Assembly: GCA_949130495.1 (NCBI GenBank) | Contig: OX422213.1 | Coordinates: 541,477,467 to 541,541,466, forward strand | DNA: 64,000 nt | Reading direction: 5' to 3' | From: Sambucus nigra | Taxonomy: Eukaryota; Streptophyta; Magnoliopsida; Dipsacales; Adoxaceae | Translations under genes and position numbers: made by a program | The notes under the pieces: generated by a model | Told to the model about the DNA's origin: nothing | The model's database searches: none | What the model saw: the letters and a program-made list of their open reading frames with translations, nothing else | In this document: positions 43,190-55,525 of the stretch, piece after piece | How the letters are laid out: each line of letters begins with the position of its first letter | Numbering within the stretch: the first letter of the stretch is position 1

Positions 43190-44430
43190 TGTAGAGGGGG
43201 TTTGAAGTTAATATTGAGATTAAGGATAATACCCCCATTAATAGCAGTGTTTGACACTAAGGTAGCTCAAGTGTGGCAGCTCGAACGAGGCATCTCAAGC
43301 GTGGAAGCTCAAGTGAGGCAGTTCAGCGTGGTAGCTCAAGCGAGCAGCTTGGCATGGCAACTCATACTTTAGTCCTATTGGTTAATTGAGTATTTTTGTA
43401 TCTTTTGTATATATTTATTATGATATATAACTATTGTAAATATGTAATGAGTATGATGAGTTTGTGTGAGACCGAACAATACTCACGAGAGACCAGGATT
43501 GGAAGGGCCTGGGAGAGCTTCCATGCTCTATCGAACGACCTCGCCATGGGAACTTCAGAGGGACTTAATTTGGAGGATTGATAAGTAAGGCACCGTTGGG
43601 CCTTGTCCTGACCATCTTAGATACACCTGGTAAAACATCGAAGGACCATGACCGTGGAACCTCGGGGGGAGCGACCTTGAGTTCCATCGGGCGTTGAGTT
43701 ATGAGCCAAACAACCGTCTACTTAATGTCACATCCACTTTATCTGATGCCACTAACTAGCTAGGCAATGTTACACCTGCACTTGAGTAAACCACCATGGT
43801 ATTTGGGGTTGTCAGACAGTTGGTAAGCCACCTCTGTGTCAATAACCCCCTGACACACAGTGGTTTGGCAAAAGGCATGTCTTGGCATTTAATGTTCATG
43901 ATGTGGAGACAACTAGTGCATCAGGTATTAAATGTTTGTGACATAAAGTATGAGGTATGTCTTTCACAGGCATTAATGGCGGAGTTGCCTCGGGGTGGTG
44001 TGGGAGGCTATTTAAGGACCCTAACCACCTTTGAGGAGAGGATGATCTTTTGAGAGTTAAGAAGTTATTACTAGAGATAATATACATCATAGAGAGTTTT
44101 TACAAACCATAGAGTTTACTCACCCACCATTGTCATTTATTACGAAGATTTTAATACTTGACAGAGATTCTTCAAGGTGGTTGGTGTGTTTGGCTGCCTG
44201 CCAAGGTGTATCTAGGGTGCTTACTTCTATCTCCTTCTAGCTAAGTTATTTCTAAGTTCATTTCTACCCTCTGAGTTATACACGATAGATTTTTAAGTTC
44301 AATCTGAGCCTATCTTCATTGAGTCATGTTTGTATGTCCTGTAGTTAATCAATAGTGTTTTTATTTAACTTATCATTACTGTACTCAAAAAGAGGTTACG
44401 CCTCCATCTTATCTAAAATACCCTCTTACA
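43190..44430 (+). repeat. Putative 3' LTR of an unassigned element
   Basis: Starts TGTAGAGGG after a polypurine-like tract and ends CCCTCTTACA, near-inverted termini. It contains a TATA-like TATTTAAG at 44009-44016 and an ordinary transcript-start-like region after it. No second copy in the window and no target duplication, so this rests on ends and context only. Confidence 0.45.
43258..43372. repeat. Short tandem repeat, about 17-18 bp unit
   Basis: 'gcagctcaagcg(t/a)gg' variants repeat about six times. Confidence 0.7.
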
Positions 44431-44440
44431 CTATTTATCA

Positions 44441-44471
<31 letters not shown>

Positions 44472-45277
44472 AGACGAAGGGATATGGGTTTACATCAAGA
44501 TAAGGATATATGAGAGAGGTTTCTTGCAGGAGGGAGGTGGGAGAGGGTTTCTTAAAGGTCGGTGATGGTGTTTTGTTTACCTAGAGTAGGTGGAAGGAGT
44601 AAGGGTATGTGTTGGAGGGATTTTTGGGGGGCGAGAAGATGTTGAGGTTTATTTGCGGGGAGTAGGATTTTAAGGACATAGTGAAATATTTAGTTTAGAT
44701 TTAAAATAATATTTTTATTAAATACATTTCACTGCATGTTTTAGATGTCGTTGAAAGTATATACAATTATGCGGCATGAACTACATGTCACCGAAAGCAA
44801 GATACCATTCCGCTACATCAACAACCTGGTGCCAAATGGATGGGAGCAATCCGCGACATCAACTAAATGTTTCCTAAAGTAAATGTCATTATCGAGAAAA
44901 CATCTAGTGTGTAGGGCACCAAAATAAGTACTTTCTTGAACAAAAGATGCTATGTGTCACCAAAACTACTTTTAGCAACATAAAAAGGCCTATGTTACAA
45001 AAAGATGTTGCAAAGTTTAATTCCCCTTGTAGTAAGTATAACAGGAAGTAGAAACCAATAGTAACAGCTCCCCACCAGCTTTCAACTCCTAACCTTACTA
45101 AGATCTGTGAATGGGACATATCATAAATGAAATCCAAACAATGACTCCCCCTGAAAAACTTTTATTTATCTTAGATGGTCATTAAGATTCGATGGCCCAA
45201 GACTCACCATATATTATAGTAATCTCAACATGAACCAATTAGCTATACTAAGTGAGTTATAATGATTATACCTTATA
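44431..45277. other. Unassigned DNA left of the CACTA element
   Basis: No gene. A TA/TG microsatellite lies at 44450-44472. 44740-45010 has recurring 'gacatc' and 'gtcaccgaaag/caccaaaa' pieces that could be remains of a DNA transposon end, but no inverted terminus was found. Confidence 0.35.
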
Positions 45278-45302
45278 GTTCACTACACCAAAAAGGCCAA
45301 AA

Positions 45303-45400
45303 TAACACCCTTCACCCAGCCAGCCTTGCCATGGTCAAAGACTGTGACAAAAAAATATGCATTTTTTGTCAAGGTCTTTGACCGGGACAACATTAAAAAG
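45303..45400. repeat. CACTA left subterminal repeats
   Basis: 'catggtcaaagactgtgacaa' and 'ttgtcaaggtctttgaccgggaca' form inverted copies of the motif found at the right end. In this superfamily such repeats bind the transposase. Confidence 0.75.
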
Positions 45401-45469
45401 AAAAAACCCTTGTCACTTTAACTTTTCTTTCCCTCGTTTGCCTTCGCGCCTTTATTTCCCTAACATGCG

Positions 45470-45690
<221 letters not shown>

Positions 45691-45699
45691 GTGTGTGTA

Positions 45700-45795
45700 G
45701 TGTATAAATTGAAATTGGTATTTGTATAATAAATTTGGTATTTGTATATTGAAATTGGTATTTCTATATTGAAATTGGTATTGAAATTGTGTGTA
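45700..45795. repeat. Short tandem repeat 'ttgaaattggtatttgtata'
   Basis: About four units of 20-22 bp with small changes. Confidence 0.8.
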
Positions 45796-46113
45796 TAGTG
45801 TGCATTTGATTTTTGGTATAAATTGATCAAGCAAGTGTTTTACTCAGAGTATATCAACAACGAGCCGTGGTCAATCATCCTACATGCGCCAAAGCATTTA
45901 AACAGTAATGTGGATAACTTGGCTGCTCCTACCGAATATCAATCAATTTTTTATGATAACGTGAATTTGAAAAAAAAATTAGATTTGTAATAAGTATTTC
46001 AATTATTTGTAGTCACTAGTGGGTGCATTGTTCTAGTGTTTTATTATTATCGAACGATATCATAATGCTTTTAATTCATTTGTACTTGATCACTTTAATA
46101 CTTGTAATAACTA

Positions 46114-46760
46114 TCGAGTGTATTCTTCTAGTGCTTCGTTATTATCATATTTTTTTATTTTTTGGTTACTGAATATGTTAATTTGGATTTTAATTAAATT
46201 AAGCATTAAATCAAAATCCATGACATGACCCAATATTGAAAGAATATTTGGATTTATAATGTCGTTAACTTGTATTCACCTTGTACTTTATTATCATCAT
46301 ATTTGAATCAAAATTGGTTTTATAGTTAATGAATATATTAATTTAAATTCTAATAAATTTAAGCATTAATTTAAAGTCCATGACATGACCCGATATTGAA
46401 AAAATATTCAGATTTATAATGTCTAAACATGTATTCTTCTAGTGCTTTGTTATTATTGGATTTGAATCAAAATTGGTTTTATGGTTAGTGAATATGTTAA
46501 TTTGGATTTTAATGAATTTAAGCATTAATTGAAAGTCCATGACATGACCCGATATTGAAAAAATATTAAGATTTATAATGTCGTTAACTTGTATTCTACT
46601 AGTTCTTTGTTATTATTGGATTTGAATCAAAGTTGGTTTTATGGTTAGTGAATATTTTAATTTGGATTTTAATCAATTTAAGCATTAATTTAAAATCCAT
46701 GACATGACCCGCTATTGAAACAATATTTTTAGATCTATAATGTCGTTAACTCATATATTA
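46114..46760. repeat. Four 160-bp tandem units inside the CACTA element
   Basis: 'catgacatgaccc' occurs at 46219, 46379, 46538 and 46698, each followed by 'g/aatattgaaa.aatatt..gatttataatgtc' and preceded by 'aagcattaat..aa.tc'. Copies are only modestly diverged. Confidence 0.9.
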
Positions 46761-46831
46761 TTCCAATTCATTTAGATTTGATCATTTTCTTATATACATA
46801 TTTTTACTAATAATTATAATTTTTGTAGAAA

Positions 46832-47008
46832 ATGTCTTCATCAGGGCAGTGCGGTAACGAAGGCAACGAGGCATCCTCGGCCATTAGGCCCCCAAAATGG
46901 GAAAAATTAGGGTCCGTCATCGAGAATAAGACGTCATTACTAGGTAGATCCCTCGAGTTGCTAAAGGTGATCATCGGTTCGAGGAACACGAATTGGAGGT
47001 CGATGTAA
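46832..47008 (+). pseudogene. CACTA coding exon, N-terminal (58-codon frame)
   Basis: ATG at 46832 after a T-rich stretch ending 'tgtag'. It reads MSSSGQCGNEGNEASSAIRPPKWEKLGSVIEN and stops at 47006-47008. A second frame that begins inside it (KGDHRFEEHELEVDVKSAQD) continues to a GT at about 47044, which suggests a one-base shift and a spliced donor. It probably is the first part of the En/Spm-type accessory protein whose remains continue at 60272. The middle intron is where T3 lies. Confidence 0.45.
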
Positions 47009-47085
47009 AATCAGCTCAAGATGGGCATCTGGCAGGCACATTAGGTAGTGTATTTATATTTATATTTATATTTATGTTTATAGAG

Positions 47086-47455
47086 AAGGTAAATGATACG
47101 TGATGGAAGACTACAAAATCAAAGAAAGGAAGGTATTGCAAGGAAAATCCACCCAATGCACCTCTGGCCAAGCTCTTGTAGAGAGAGAAAATAGAGAATC
47201 GCAGGCGAGAAAATGAAGAAGTAGGGAAGAAAGAGAGGGAAAAAGGGTTTAACATTCAAACAGCCCTACATGCATCCCAAGGCCCATCATTGCCTTGGGA
47301 GCCCAAAGGACAACTGACATCATTGATCTTACCTGGCACGCCATCTACTTCAGCAATTGATAAGTGTAAAAGGAATATTGGCACAAAGAGAGACCTCGGA
47401 GGTGTATACCCCATAAGTCACCTATTCCCACGTGTAACTAAGGGCTAGGGGTGAT
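47086..47455 (+). repeat. Extra copy of the T3 3' internal end, upstream of its 5' LTR
   Basis: 47086-47455 matches 58340-58709 (aaggtaaatgatac... through the polypurine tract 'ctaagggctaggggtgat') with scattered changes. A polypurine tract directly before a 5' LTR is not normal, since that segment belongs before a 3' LTR. The border at 47085 lies against a (tatatt)n-like run. Confidence 0.92.
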
Positions 47456-48368
47456 TGATATGCCCTATATGTACCCCCTTGGCTCAGAGATATCAACCTC
47501 GGACATGGAGATGGACGGTGTTGGAAGGGCCTTAGATCAACAACCAACGGTATCGTCCCAATCAAGGTTGGCCAAGACCAACGTTACTAGTTACCTCGGC
47601 ATGTGAGGTCTCCATAATCCACAGGGGAGGTTATCCATCCGGTCATCCAAGGCTTGCAACCTCGGCTTGGTTCCGGCCGAGGTTGCCATCCTATCATCAT
47701 AACGAATCTCGGTTGGGGATCTGCCGACATTCCTGCTACGCCGCCATTACCTCGGCCGAGGCCGACATCACAACTCAACTTACTTTACCTCGGCTCTCCC
47801 GTGAAGCTAAGGTCACCACCTCGTCCTCTTCCAGGCCGAGGTTGGGACCATTCATAGATAGCCGAGTCCTTATCAGCATATGTATTGTTGGGAACATGTG
47901 TACACAATCAGTTATAATCGAATCATTCCGCTCACGTGAGGGAATATTGAGGACATCATTATCTACATGAGATCAGCCAGGTGTCCTTCTCATACTGGTT
48001 CGATCCTCATGCACATGTCCATTGCATGCTTAGGGAGTACACTACACCCCCCATGCACTATATATAGAGGTCATCCTCTACCTTGTAAAGGATTCAAAAT
48101 TGGCAACCCTAGCTGAAACTCTGTCCAAGCATACAGTAGAGAGAGAAAGCTTGATAGATTTGTATCTATGGCCATTAGAGCCCTCATACAGTGATATTAA
48201 TCATACACTTGCAAAGTGGACGTAGGCCTAATTGGCTGAACCACTTATACTTTGGAGTTGATCCTCTTCTCCTCACCTCCTTCTACTATATACCCTTATA
48301 CTTCCATTATTGACATTGAATTGAGCTTGCAAACACCTTACCTGGGGGTTCTATTTCTAGCATCATCA
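47456..48368 (+). repeat. T3 5' LTR
   Basis: 913 bp. TATA box CTATATATAG at 48058-48067. U5 motif GTGGACGTAGG...GGCTGAACCAC at 48216-48244. In U3 an 11-bp inverted pair GCAACCTCGGC / GCCGAGGTTGC at 47656-47686. Confidence 0.93.
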
Positions 48369-48371
48369 TTT

Positions 48372-48387
48372 TGGCACCGTCTGTGGG
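48372..48387 (+). promoter_or_regulatory. T3 primer-binding site
   Basis: TGGCACCGTCTGTGGG, three bases after the LTR. It differs from the T2 site by one base (A for G). Confidence 0.85.
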
Positions 48388-48543
48388 AACGAGAAGCTGT
48401 CTCTTCCACATTATTTGCTTAACCTCACCGGAGACTCTGGTGGTGAACCAGGACTCACCCCTTGGGTGGAGTTATTTCACCATTGAAATATGTCTTGTAA
48501 GGTATCAAGCTCATTTACTACACTAGATATTTTGTGCTAACGC

Positions 48544-50450
48544 GTGGCACTGAAATTACCACCACCTCTTCCGTCGCTTGGTGCGGGAGGACCTAGCTCC
48601 AGCCAGGCACCGCCCAAATCCGATATAGCGGAGGTGGCCTCAGACTTGAGGTCTTTAGCTACAACACAATAAGTAATGCAGGAGAAGTTTACGCAACTCA
48701 GCCATAATATGATGAAGCCACCTGAAGTCTTACCGGAAATGATTACTTCGGCGGTTGTTCAGCCTCATCCTGAAGCTAGGGGATCACCCCAGGAACTAAG
48801 AAAGGACCACCCTACACCCTAGCCAAGGAGGGACATTGTTGACCCTAGGCACTTGCGCATGGGGAGGCAAGGAAACCCTTGCCCTGAGGATAGGTATGAT
48901 GATCTAGAGGCGGAAGATGTCCCGGAAGATTGTTGGGAGCCATATGGGGTTTCGAACAATAAAGTTTTTCCAATCCAACGAAGCCAATGTTGTGGGGACA
49001 GAAGAGGTGGATAAGACCAACAACGAGGATCAACTTTTGATCGGCTAAGCAGAGGGTCAGACTTTGAAAGGCTCGACCCAGTAAATTACCTAAGACAAAG
49101 GTTGTCAAGGTCAAGAAGTGCAGTCGGCTCACAAAGGGAAGAGAGACAATGTCGACCTCATTAAGGACGAGGAAAAGACCAAGAAGAGGTCAACAGAAGA
49201 TGTTGTGCCGTTGCTGGGGAACCTTCAGTCCACCCATTGGAGGTGGCTAGGGACAACCTCGGCCAGGCCGACGTGGCAAGACTATGGAATGACTCTATCC
49301 AACGTTTTGAGGACAAAATAGGAGAACTCATCAAAAGTCGGGATCCACTGCAAAGAGGTTTCTCAGAGGGCTCTCCGTTCGTGGCTAAGATAGTAAGATT
49401 CCCTACCCCAGCCAAGTTCAAGCCACCCACAGTGACTCCAAAGTATGACGGTAGCACCAATCCAGTACATCATGTTGAGATGTACCAGTCAGCGGCGGAC
49501 ATTTACTCAATACCCGATGAGATGAAATACCGAGCCTTCTCTGCGACTTTGACAGGAGCTGCGCATATATGGTTCACTTCTCTTCCGAAGAATTCAATTG
49601 AGACCTTTAAGGGCTTGGCTGAATGGTTCATCCATAATTTCTACTTTGGGGTAAGACCTCAAAAGAATACCACCCATATGTTGTATGTCAAGCAAGGCAA
49701 GCACAAGAGCCTAAGAGACTACATCGCCAGGTTCAATAAAGAAAAACTTGAGGTTGAAGATTATGAAGAGAATATTTCCAGAACCGACCTCATAGTAGGT
49801 CTTCAGATTGGGAAGTTATCGTGGAAACATACGAAAGACCCTTCAAAGTCCATGGAGGAACTATTGGCAACTGTGGGGAAGGTCATGAATGCTGAAGAGG
49901 CTATGGCTGCTAAGTATGAAGACGAAAATAGCGGTAGCAGCGAAAACTTCCAAAGAAAGAAGGATGGAAAGAAGAGGTCAGTTGATGACAAGTTTGCACG
50001 TTATACCCCTCTTACTGTAAGCTACGTACAAATCCTCAATGAGATTAAGAATGATCGGTCCCTAAGATGGCCAGAGAAGCAGAAGGCTCCTCCACATAAG
50101 AGGAACCAGAACTTATGGTGTGAATTCCACCAAGACCATGACCATATAGCAGATAAGTGCAACGCCTTAAAGGATGAGATCGAGAAGATGTTAAAGTTGG
50201 GAAAGTTAAGGAAATATATTGATGGCAAAGCTCCCAAAAAGGGAAGAGATGACCCCAAAAAGAAGAGGAACGATAGATGTCGTGACGATACCCCAGCAAG
50301 AAGAGATGGTGACTCAGACGGTGATGACGAAGATGATCCAGACCTCCCGCCGAAAGATGATAACACCGAGGTAAAGAGGGTTGGTATGATCTCTTTTGGC
50401 ATTAGCACCATATGTGGAGGACTTGCGTGGGGTGGTTTTGAGGTTGCTGA
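48544..50450 (+). pseudogene. gag: T3 gag
   Basis: The ATG of the T2 homologue is GTG here (48544) and the first 700 bp are frame-broken. From 49237 the frame is open for 526 codons and runs into protease. Capsid part FPTPAKFKPPTVTPKYDG, YRAFSATLTGAAHIWFTSLPKNS, FIHNFYFGVRPQKNTTHMLYVKQ. Then MNAEEAMAAKYE, zinc-finger-like CEFHQDHDHIADKC and a basic-acidic region ending DDEDDPDLPPKDD. Compared with T2, this half is the better preserved copy. Confidence 0.9.
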
Positions 50451-51010
50451 CAGAAAATCTCACGTAACAGATGCCAAATCAGTGGCCAAACTTAAAGTGG
50501 TAAACCTGACGTCTTCCAAGACTACGCAGAAAAGAAAGAAGGTAGACATGGACACTCTCGTATTTGGGTTCTCCCGACTCGATTTCAAAGGCATCCTAGC
50601 ACCACATGATGACCCTTTGGTATTCACAACAAGAGTTCATGGATGTGAGGTGCAGAGAATTCTCATAGATGAAGGAAGTTCAGCAAATGTGATGTTCTGG
50701 CCCTGTTTCAACAGCCTAGGCCTTAGCAGAGCTAGGCTGGTATCCTATCATCATTCGTTAATGGGGTTCAGCGACGAAAAGGTCCATCCATTGGGCATGT
50801 ATGAGATGGACGTGTGAATGGGCGATGAGTGGCCTAAGAGGCTAACCCGAAAGAATAATTTTTCATTATGGATGAAAACGTCTTCTCGGCCTATAACCTC
50901 ATTATAGAAAGAGCAGCCCTTAAGGAATTTGAGGTCGTGCCATCAATGGTCCACCAAATGCTAAAATTCCCGACCCCCTATGGGGTAGGGGAAGTGCAGG
51001 GTGACCAGAC
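50451..51010 (+). pseudogene. pol: T3 aspartic protease
   Basis: DFKGILAPHDDPLVFTTRV, active-site motif IDEGSSANVMF (Asp and Ser-Ser kept), FWPCFNSLGLSRARL. Stop TGA at 50815-50817, then further homology (LKEFEVVPSMVHQMLKFPT type) to about 51000 in broken frames. Confidence 0.85.
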
Positions 51011-52060
51011 CATAGCACGATAATGCTACTTCAACTCGGCTGAAGAGAGAGGCTCATAAAAGAGCAACTACCATATATAACATTGATACACTCGACCCCA
51101 GAGATGAAATGAAATTGAAGAAAGGAGAGGCCACGAAAGAGGTAGAATCCATCGTCCTCAATGAGGATGAGCTGAAAAAAAAATCGTCCAGGTCGGCAAA
51201 GCCTCAAAGGCAGAAATCAAGGAAGAACTGATAGACTTCCTGAGGAAGAGGCAGAGTGTCTTCACTTAGAGTCACGCAGACATGCCTGGTATCAGCCCTG
51301 AAGTTATGTGCCACAAGCTGAATGTGACTAAGGATGCTAGGCCAATCAAACAAAGACGAAGAATCTACTCTAGGGAGAAGTACAACGTCATCCGGGAAGT
51401 CAAAAATTTGGAAGAGGATGAGTTTATCAGAGAAGTCATATATCCTGAGTGGCTATCGAATGCAGTCATAGTTCCCAAAGCCAACGGAAAATGGAGAATG
51501 TGAATAGACTTCACCGATCTGAATAAGTCTTGCCCAAAAGACAGCTATCCCTTACCTCGGATCGACCAGATGGTAGATGCAACTGCAGTACATGAGCTCT
51601 TGAGTTTCATGGATGTGTATTCAGGCTACAACCAGATCTTCATGGATGCCAAAGACTCATAGAAGATATCCTTCATCACTGATAAAGGGACGTATTGCTA
51701 CAAGGTTATGCCCTTTTGATTGAAAAATGTGGGGGCAATGTACCAACGTCTTGTGAATAAGATTTTTGAAGACAAAATAGGCAAGACTATGCAAGTGTAC
51801 ATCGACGATATGTTAACGAAGATCTTAAAGTCCTGCACCCACGTAGCATACCTGGAAAATATATTCGACACCATGGACTTGTACAGAATGAAACTCAACC
51901 CTGCGATGTGTGTCTTCGAGGTAGGAGCTAGGAAATTTCTCGGATTCATTATCAATTAGAAGGGAATAGATGCAAACCCTAAAAAAATCAAGGATTTTCT
52001 CGACATAAAGACACCAAGGAGTATCAAGGACGTTCAGAGGCTCACTAGAAGAGTGGCTGC
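51011..52060 (+). pseudogene. pol: T3 pol: reverse transcriptase
   Basis: EVMCHKLNVTKDARPIKQRRR, EFIREVIYPEWLSNAVIVPK, KWRM followed by TGA (51501-51503), YSGYNQIFMDAKDS followed by TAG, GTYCYKVMPF followed by TGA, then 51720-51959 with YQRLVNKIFED, active-site YIDD and FLGFIIN. At least four nonsense changes. Confidence 0.9.
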
Positions 52061-52730
52061 GCTCAGCAGATTTGTTTCCAGGGTGACCGACAAGTGTCTT
52101 CCATTCTTTAAGGTGCTTAGAAAGGCCTTTGAATGGGACAAAGAGTGTGATGAGACTTTTGATCAACTCGAGTCCTACCTTAGATCTCCCTTGCTCTTAT
52201 CTCGGCCAATAGCAGGAGAGAGGCTGTTTATTTATCTAGCGGTATCTGAATCGGCTATAAGTGCAGCCATTATTAGGAAGGACGTTGGGGTTCAAAGACC
52301 CGTATACTTCAATAGTAAGGACCTTCAGGGATCTGAACAGAATTACCTTCGGATGGAAAAGTTAGCCTACGCCTTGATACATGCCTTTAGGAAGATAAAG
52401 CCCTACTTTCAAGCCCATTCTATGGTCATCCTCACTGACTCCCCACTAAGACAGGTCCTCCATAAACCTGAGAAGTCAGGCAGATTGATGACATGGGCCA
52501 TTGAACTAGGGGAGTATGACCATACCTATCATCCTAGGACGGCCATCAAATGGCAGGCACTTGTGGATTTTGTCACCGAGTTCGCATGGGAAGAGGCCGA
52601 GGTTGAGAATAATATAAAGACTATAGAAGAGTCAAATAGCAACCTCTTCCGGGACTCAAAAGAGGTTATGACCAAGGGAGACAGAGATGGAAGAGCCGAG
52701 AATGAGGAAGACTGGTACCTCTTCAGGTAG
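52053..52730 (+). pseudogene. pol: T3 pol: RT-linked RNase H
   Basis: Open for 225 codons: FVSRVTDKCLPFFKVLRKAFEW, RPVYFNSKDLQGSEQNYLRMEKLAYALI, LTDSPLRQVLHKPEKSGRLMTW, TAIKWQALVDFVTEF, with an acidic linker at its end. Confidence 0.9.
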
Positions 52731-53180
52731 GGAATAACGCTAGAAGGTGGATTCTCATCAGATAGAGACATCTGGAACCTCATTGTGGATGGGATTTCTT
52801 ACGAAAGTGGGAGTAGTGTGGGGTTGATACTCTCAGCCCTGGATGGTACTAACGTCGAATATGCCCTAAGGTTTAACTTCAAGGCATCAAACAATGAGTC
52901 AGAATACGAGGGCTTGATAGCAGGCCTCTCCTTGGCAAGGACCCTAGGGATAAGACGGCTCCTCCTTCACAATGACTCAAGGTTGGTTATTACCTAAGTA
53001 TTGGGGGTTTATAAGGCCAAGGATGAAAGGATGGCCAAATATCTGAAGAGGGTGAGAACGATACTCGAAGGCTTCAAAGAGGTAAAGATGAAGAGAATAC
53101 CTCGACAAAATAATAGTGATGCAGATGCATTTGCAAGACTAGCTTCGACAATAAGGACAAATATCAGAAGGATAGTCCCT
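52731..53180 (+). pseudogene. pol: T3 pol: archaeal-type RNase H
   Basis: SSVGLILSALDGTNVEYALRF, FKASNNESEYEGLIAGLSLA, LLLHNDSRLVIT, a TAA at about 52996, then YKAKDERMAKYLKRVRTILEGF and NSDADAFARLAST. Confidence 0.87.
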
Positions 53181-54473
53181 GTTGAGATCTTGCCCAGAGC
53201 AACCATTAAAGAAGAAGAGGTCAGTAACCCGTGCCTCAATTTGAACTTAGGGGACTCATGGATGGATCCCCTTATCACATATATCAGAGAGGGGGTGCTA
53301 CCGGAGTCAAAGTTAGAGAGAAGGAAATTGGGGTACAGAGCTGCAAAGTTCTCAATCGTAGGAGATGTCCTATATAGGAAGGGATTCCTATTGCCTCTCC
53401 TCAGATGCGTTCATCCCACAGAAGTCCCACATGTCCTACAGGAGGTACACGAGGATTCTTGCTCCAGTCACATAGGAGGGAGACCTTTGGCAAAGAGGAT
53501 TATCACGTAAGGATAATGGTGGCCGACCTTGGCCAAAGATGTTGCGGCCTACGTAAAGAGGTGAATGTCAGAGATTCTCCACTATCCCCCATCAACCTCA
53601 TCAGCCTATGACGTGTATCAGTTCCCCTTGGCCATTCGCAGTATGGGGAATTGACTTAGTGGGTCCCCTGCCAAGGGCGGTAAATAATTATCGATTTCTG
53701 ATGTTGCCATTGATTACATCTCCAAGTGGGTAGAGGCAGAACCGATTATCGCGATTACAGAATAGAAGACCTTCCAATTTATTTGGAAGAACATCATATG
53801 CAGACATGGCCTCCTAAACACCCTCATTTCGGATAACGGAACCCAGTTCAAGAATTCTTCCATGGAAAAATACTGCGAACGAGTTAGGATAAAGCAATTT
53901 TTCTCTTCTCCTGGCTAACCTCAGGCAAATGGTCAGACCTAAGTCATTAATAGAAAAATCCTCAATGGGATCAAGAAGAGGTTGGAAGAGGCTAAAGGAA
54001 TATGGACTGAAGAGGTTTATGATGTGCTATGGGCATATAGAACAACGGCAAGGACACCAACAGGGGAGACCCCGTTTATGTTATCACATGGCTCAGAGGT
54101 CGTCATACTAACAGAGGTAGGACTCCCAACTCATAGGGTTCAGAAGTATGACCCTGACAAGAATGGGAAAGAGAGAAGACTCAACTTAGACTTGATTGTA
54201 GAGAGAAGGGAAGACGTAGAAGTTAGGCAAGCAGCTTACCAACAGAGAACAACAAAGTTCAATAATTAGAGGGTAAAATTAAGACCCATAGCTGTGGGAG
54301 ACCTAGTGCTGAAGAAAACGTTATAGAAGGAAAACAAGCTTCACCCAAATTGGTATGGTCCTTACAAAGTGATTGAGGAGGTTATACCTGGGACCTACAG
54401 GCTAGAGAACCTCGAAGGGGAACCTTTTTCCAACCCTTGGAATGTTGATCATCTAAAAAAGTATTACATATGA
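53181..54473 (+). pseudogene. pol: T3 pol: integrase
   Basis: Zinc-binding part VHEDSCSSHIGGRPLAKRIIT (53001-53510 frame), core with WGIDLVGPLP and ISDNGTQF in broken frames (53630-53860), C-terminal part at 53982-54269 (VYDVLWAYRTTARTPTGETPFML, THRVQKYDPDKNGKERRL) and end PNWYGPYKVIEEV...VDHLKKYYI with TGA at 54471-54473. Confidence 0.88.
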
Positions 54474-54588
54474 TATTGCAAGAGCTTTTATGTAAAAGTA
54501 TCATCTCATGAAGACATTAATAATGAAAAGATCAAATTCCTGTGTCAGTTCTTGGTTCATTTTGCTCGATTGGTGAATATTTTATGAG

Positions 54589-55525
54589 GATAACATCTTA
54601 GTTGATGACCTCAGACCTTAGAACATCATAATTTGGTGACAAGGTCTGAGGTAAGACATCATACTTGGATGACCTCAGACCTAGACATCACTAATTTGGT
54701 GAAAATTTTTTATGGAGATAATATCTTAGTTGATGACCTCAGACCTTATAACATCATGATTTGGTGACAAGGTCTAAGGTAAGACATCATAGTTGGATGA
54801 CCTCAGAGCTAGACATCATTAATTTGGTGAAAATTATTTATGGGGATAACATCTTAGTTGATGACCTCAGACCTTATAACATCATGATTTGGTGACAAGG
54901 TCTGAGGTCAGACATCATACTTAGATGACCTTAGACCCTAAACATCATTAATTTGGTGAAAATTATTTATAGGGATAACATCTTAGTTGATGACCTAAGA
55001 CTTTATAACATCATGATTTGGTTTGACAAAGTCTGAGGTCAGACATCATACTTGGATGACCTCAGACCCTAGACATCATTAACTTGGTGAAAATTATTTA
55101 TGGGGATAACATCTTAGTTGATGACATCAGACCTCATAACATCATGATTTGGTGACAAGGTTTGAGGTCAGACATCATACTTAGATGACCTCAGACCTTA
55201 TAACATCATGATTTGGTGAAAATTATTTATGGGGATAACATCTTAGTTGATGACCTCATACCTCATAACATCATGATTTGGTGACAATGTTTGAGGTCAT
55301 ACATCATACTTGGATGACCTCAGACCCTAGACATCATTAATTTGGTGAAAATTATTTATGGGGATAACATCTTAGTTAATGACCTCAGACCTTATAACAT
55401 CATGATTTGGTGACAAGGTCTGAGGTCAAACATTATACTTGGATGACCTCAGACCTAGACATCGTTAATTTAGTGAAAATTATTTATGGGGATAACATCT
55501 TAGTTGATGACCTCAGACCTAAATA
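54589..55525. repeat. T3 tandem array, about 128-bp unit, 7.3 copies
   Basis: 'gataacatcttagttgatgacctcag' blocks start at 54589, 54717, 54845, 54974, 55105, 55235, 55363 and 55491. Most units contain the inverted pair GACCTCAGACCTT ... AAGGTCTGAGGTC (13-bp arms, about 21-bp spacer, perfect in some units). It lies between the end of pol (54473) and the end of the antisense gene (55695). Confidence 0.96.

Noticed and set aside
50022..50411. 129-codon minus-strand frame
   Set aside because: Opposite the Lys/Asp-rich part of T3 gag, so its Ser/Leu-rich text is only the reverse of that.
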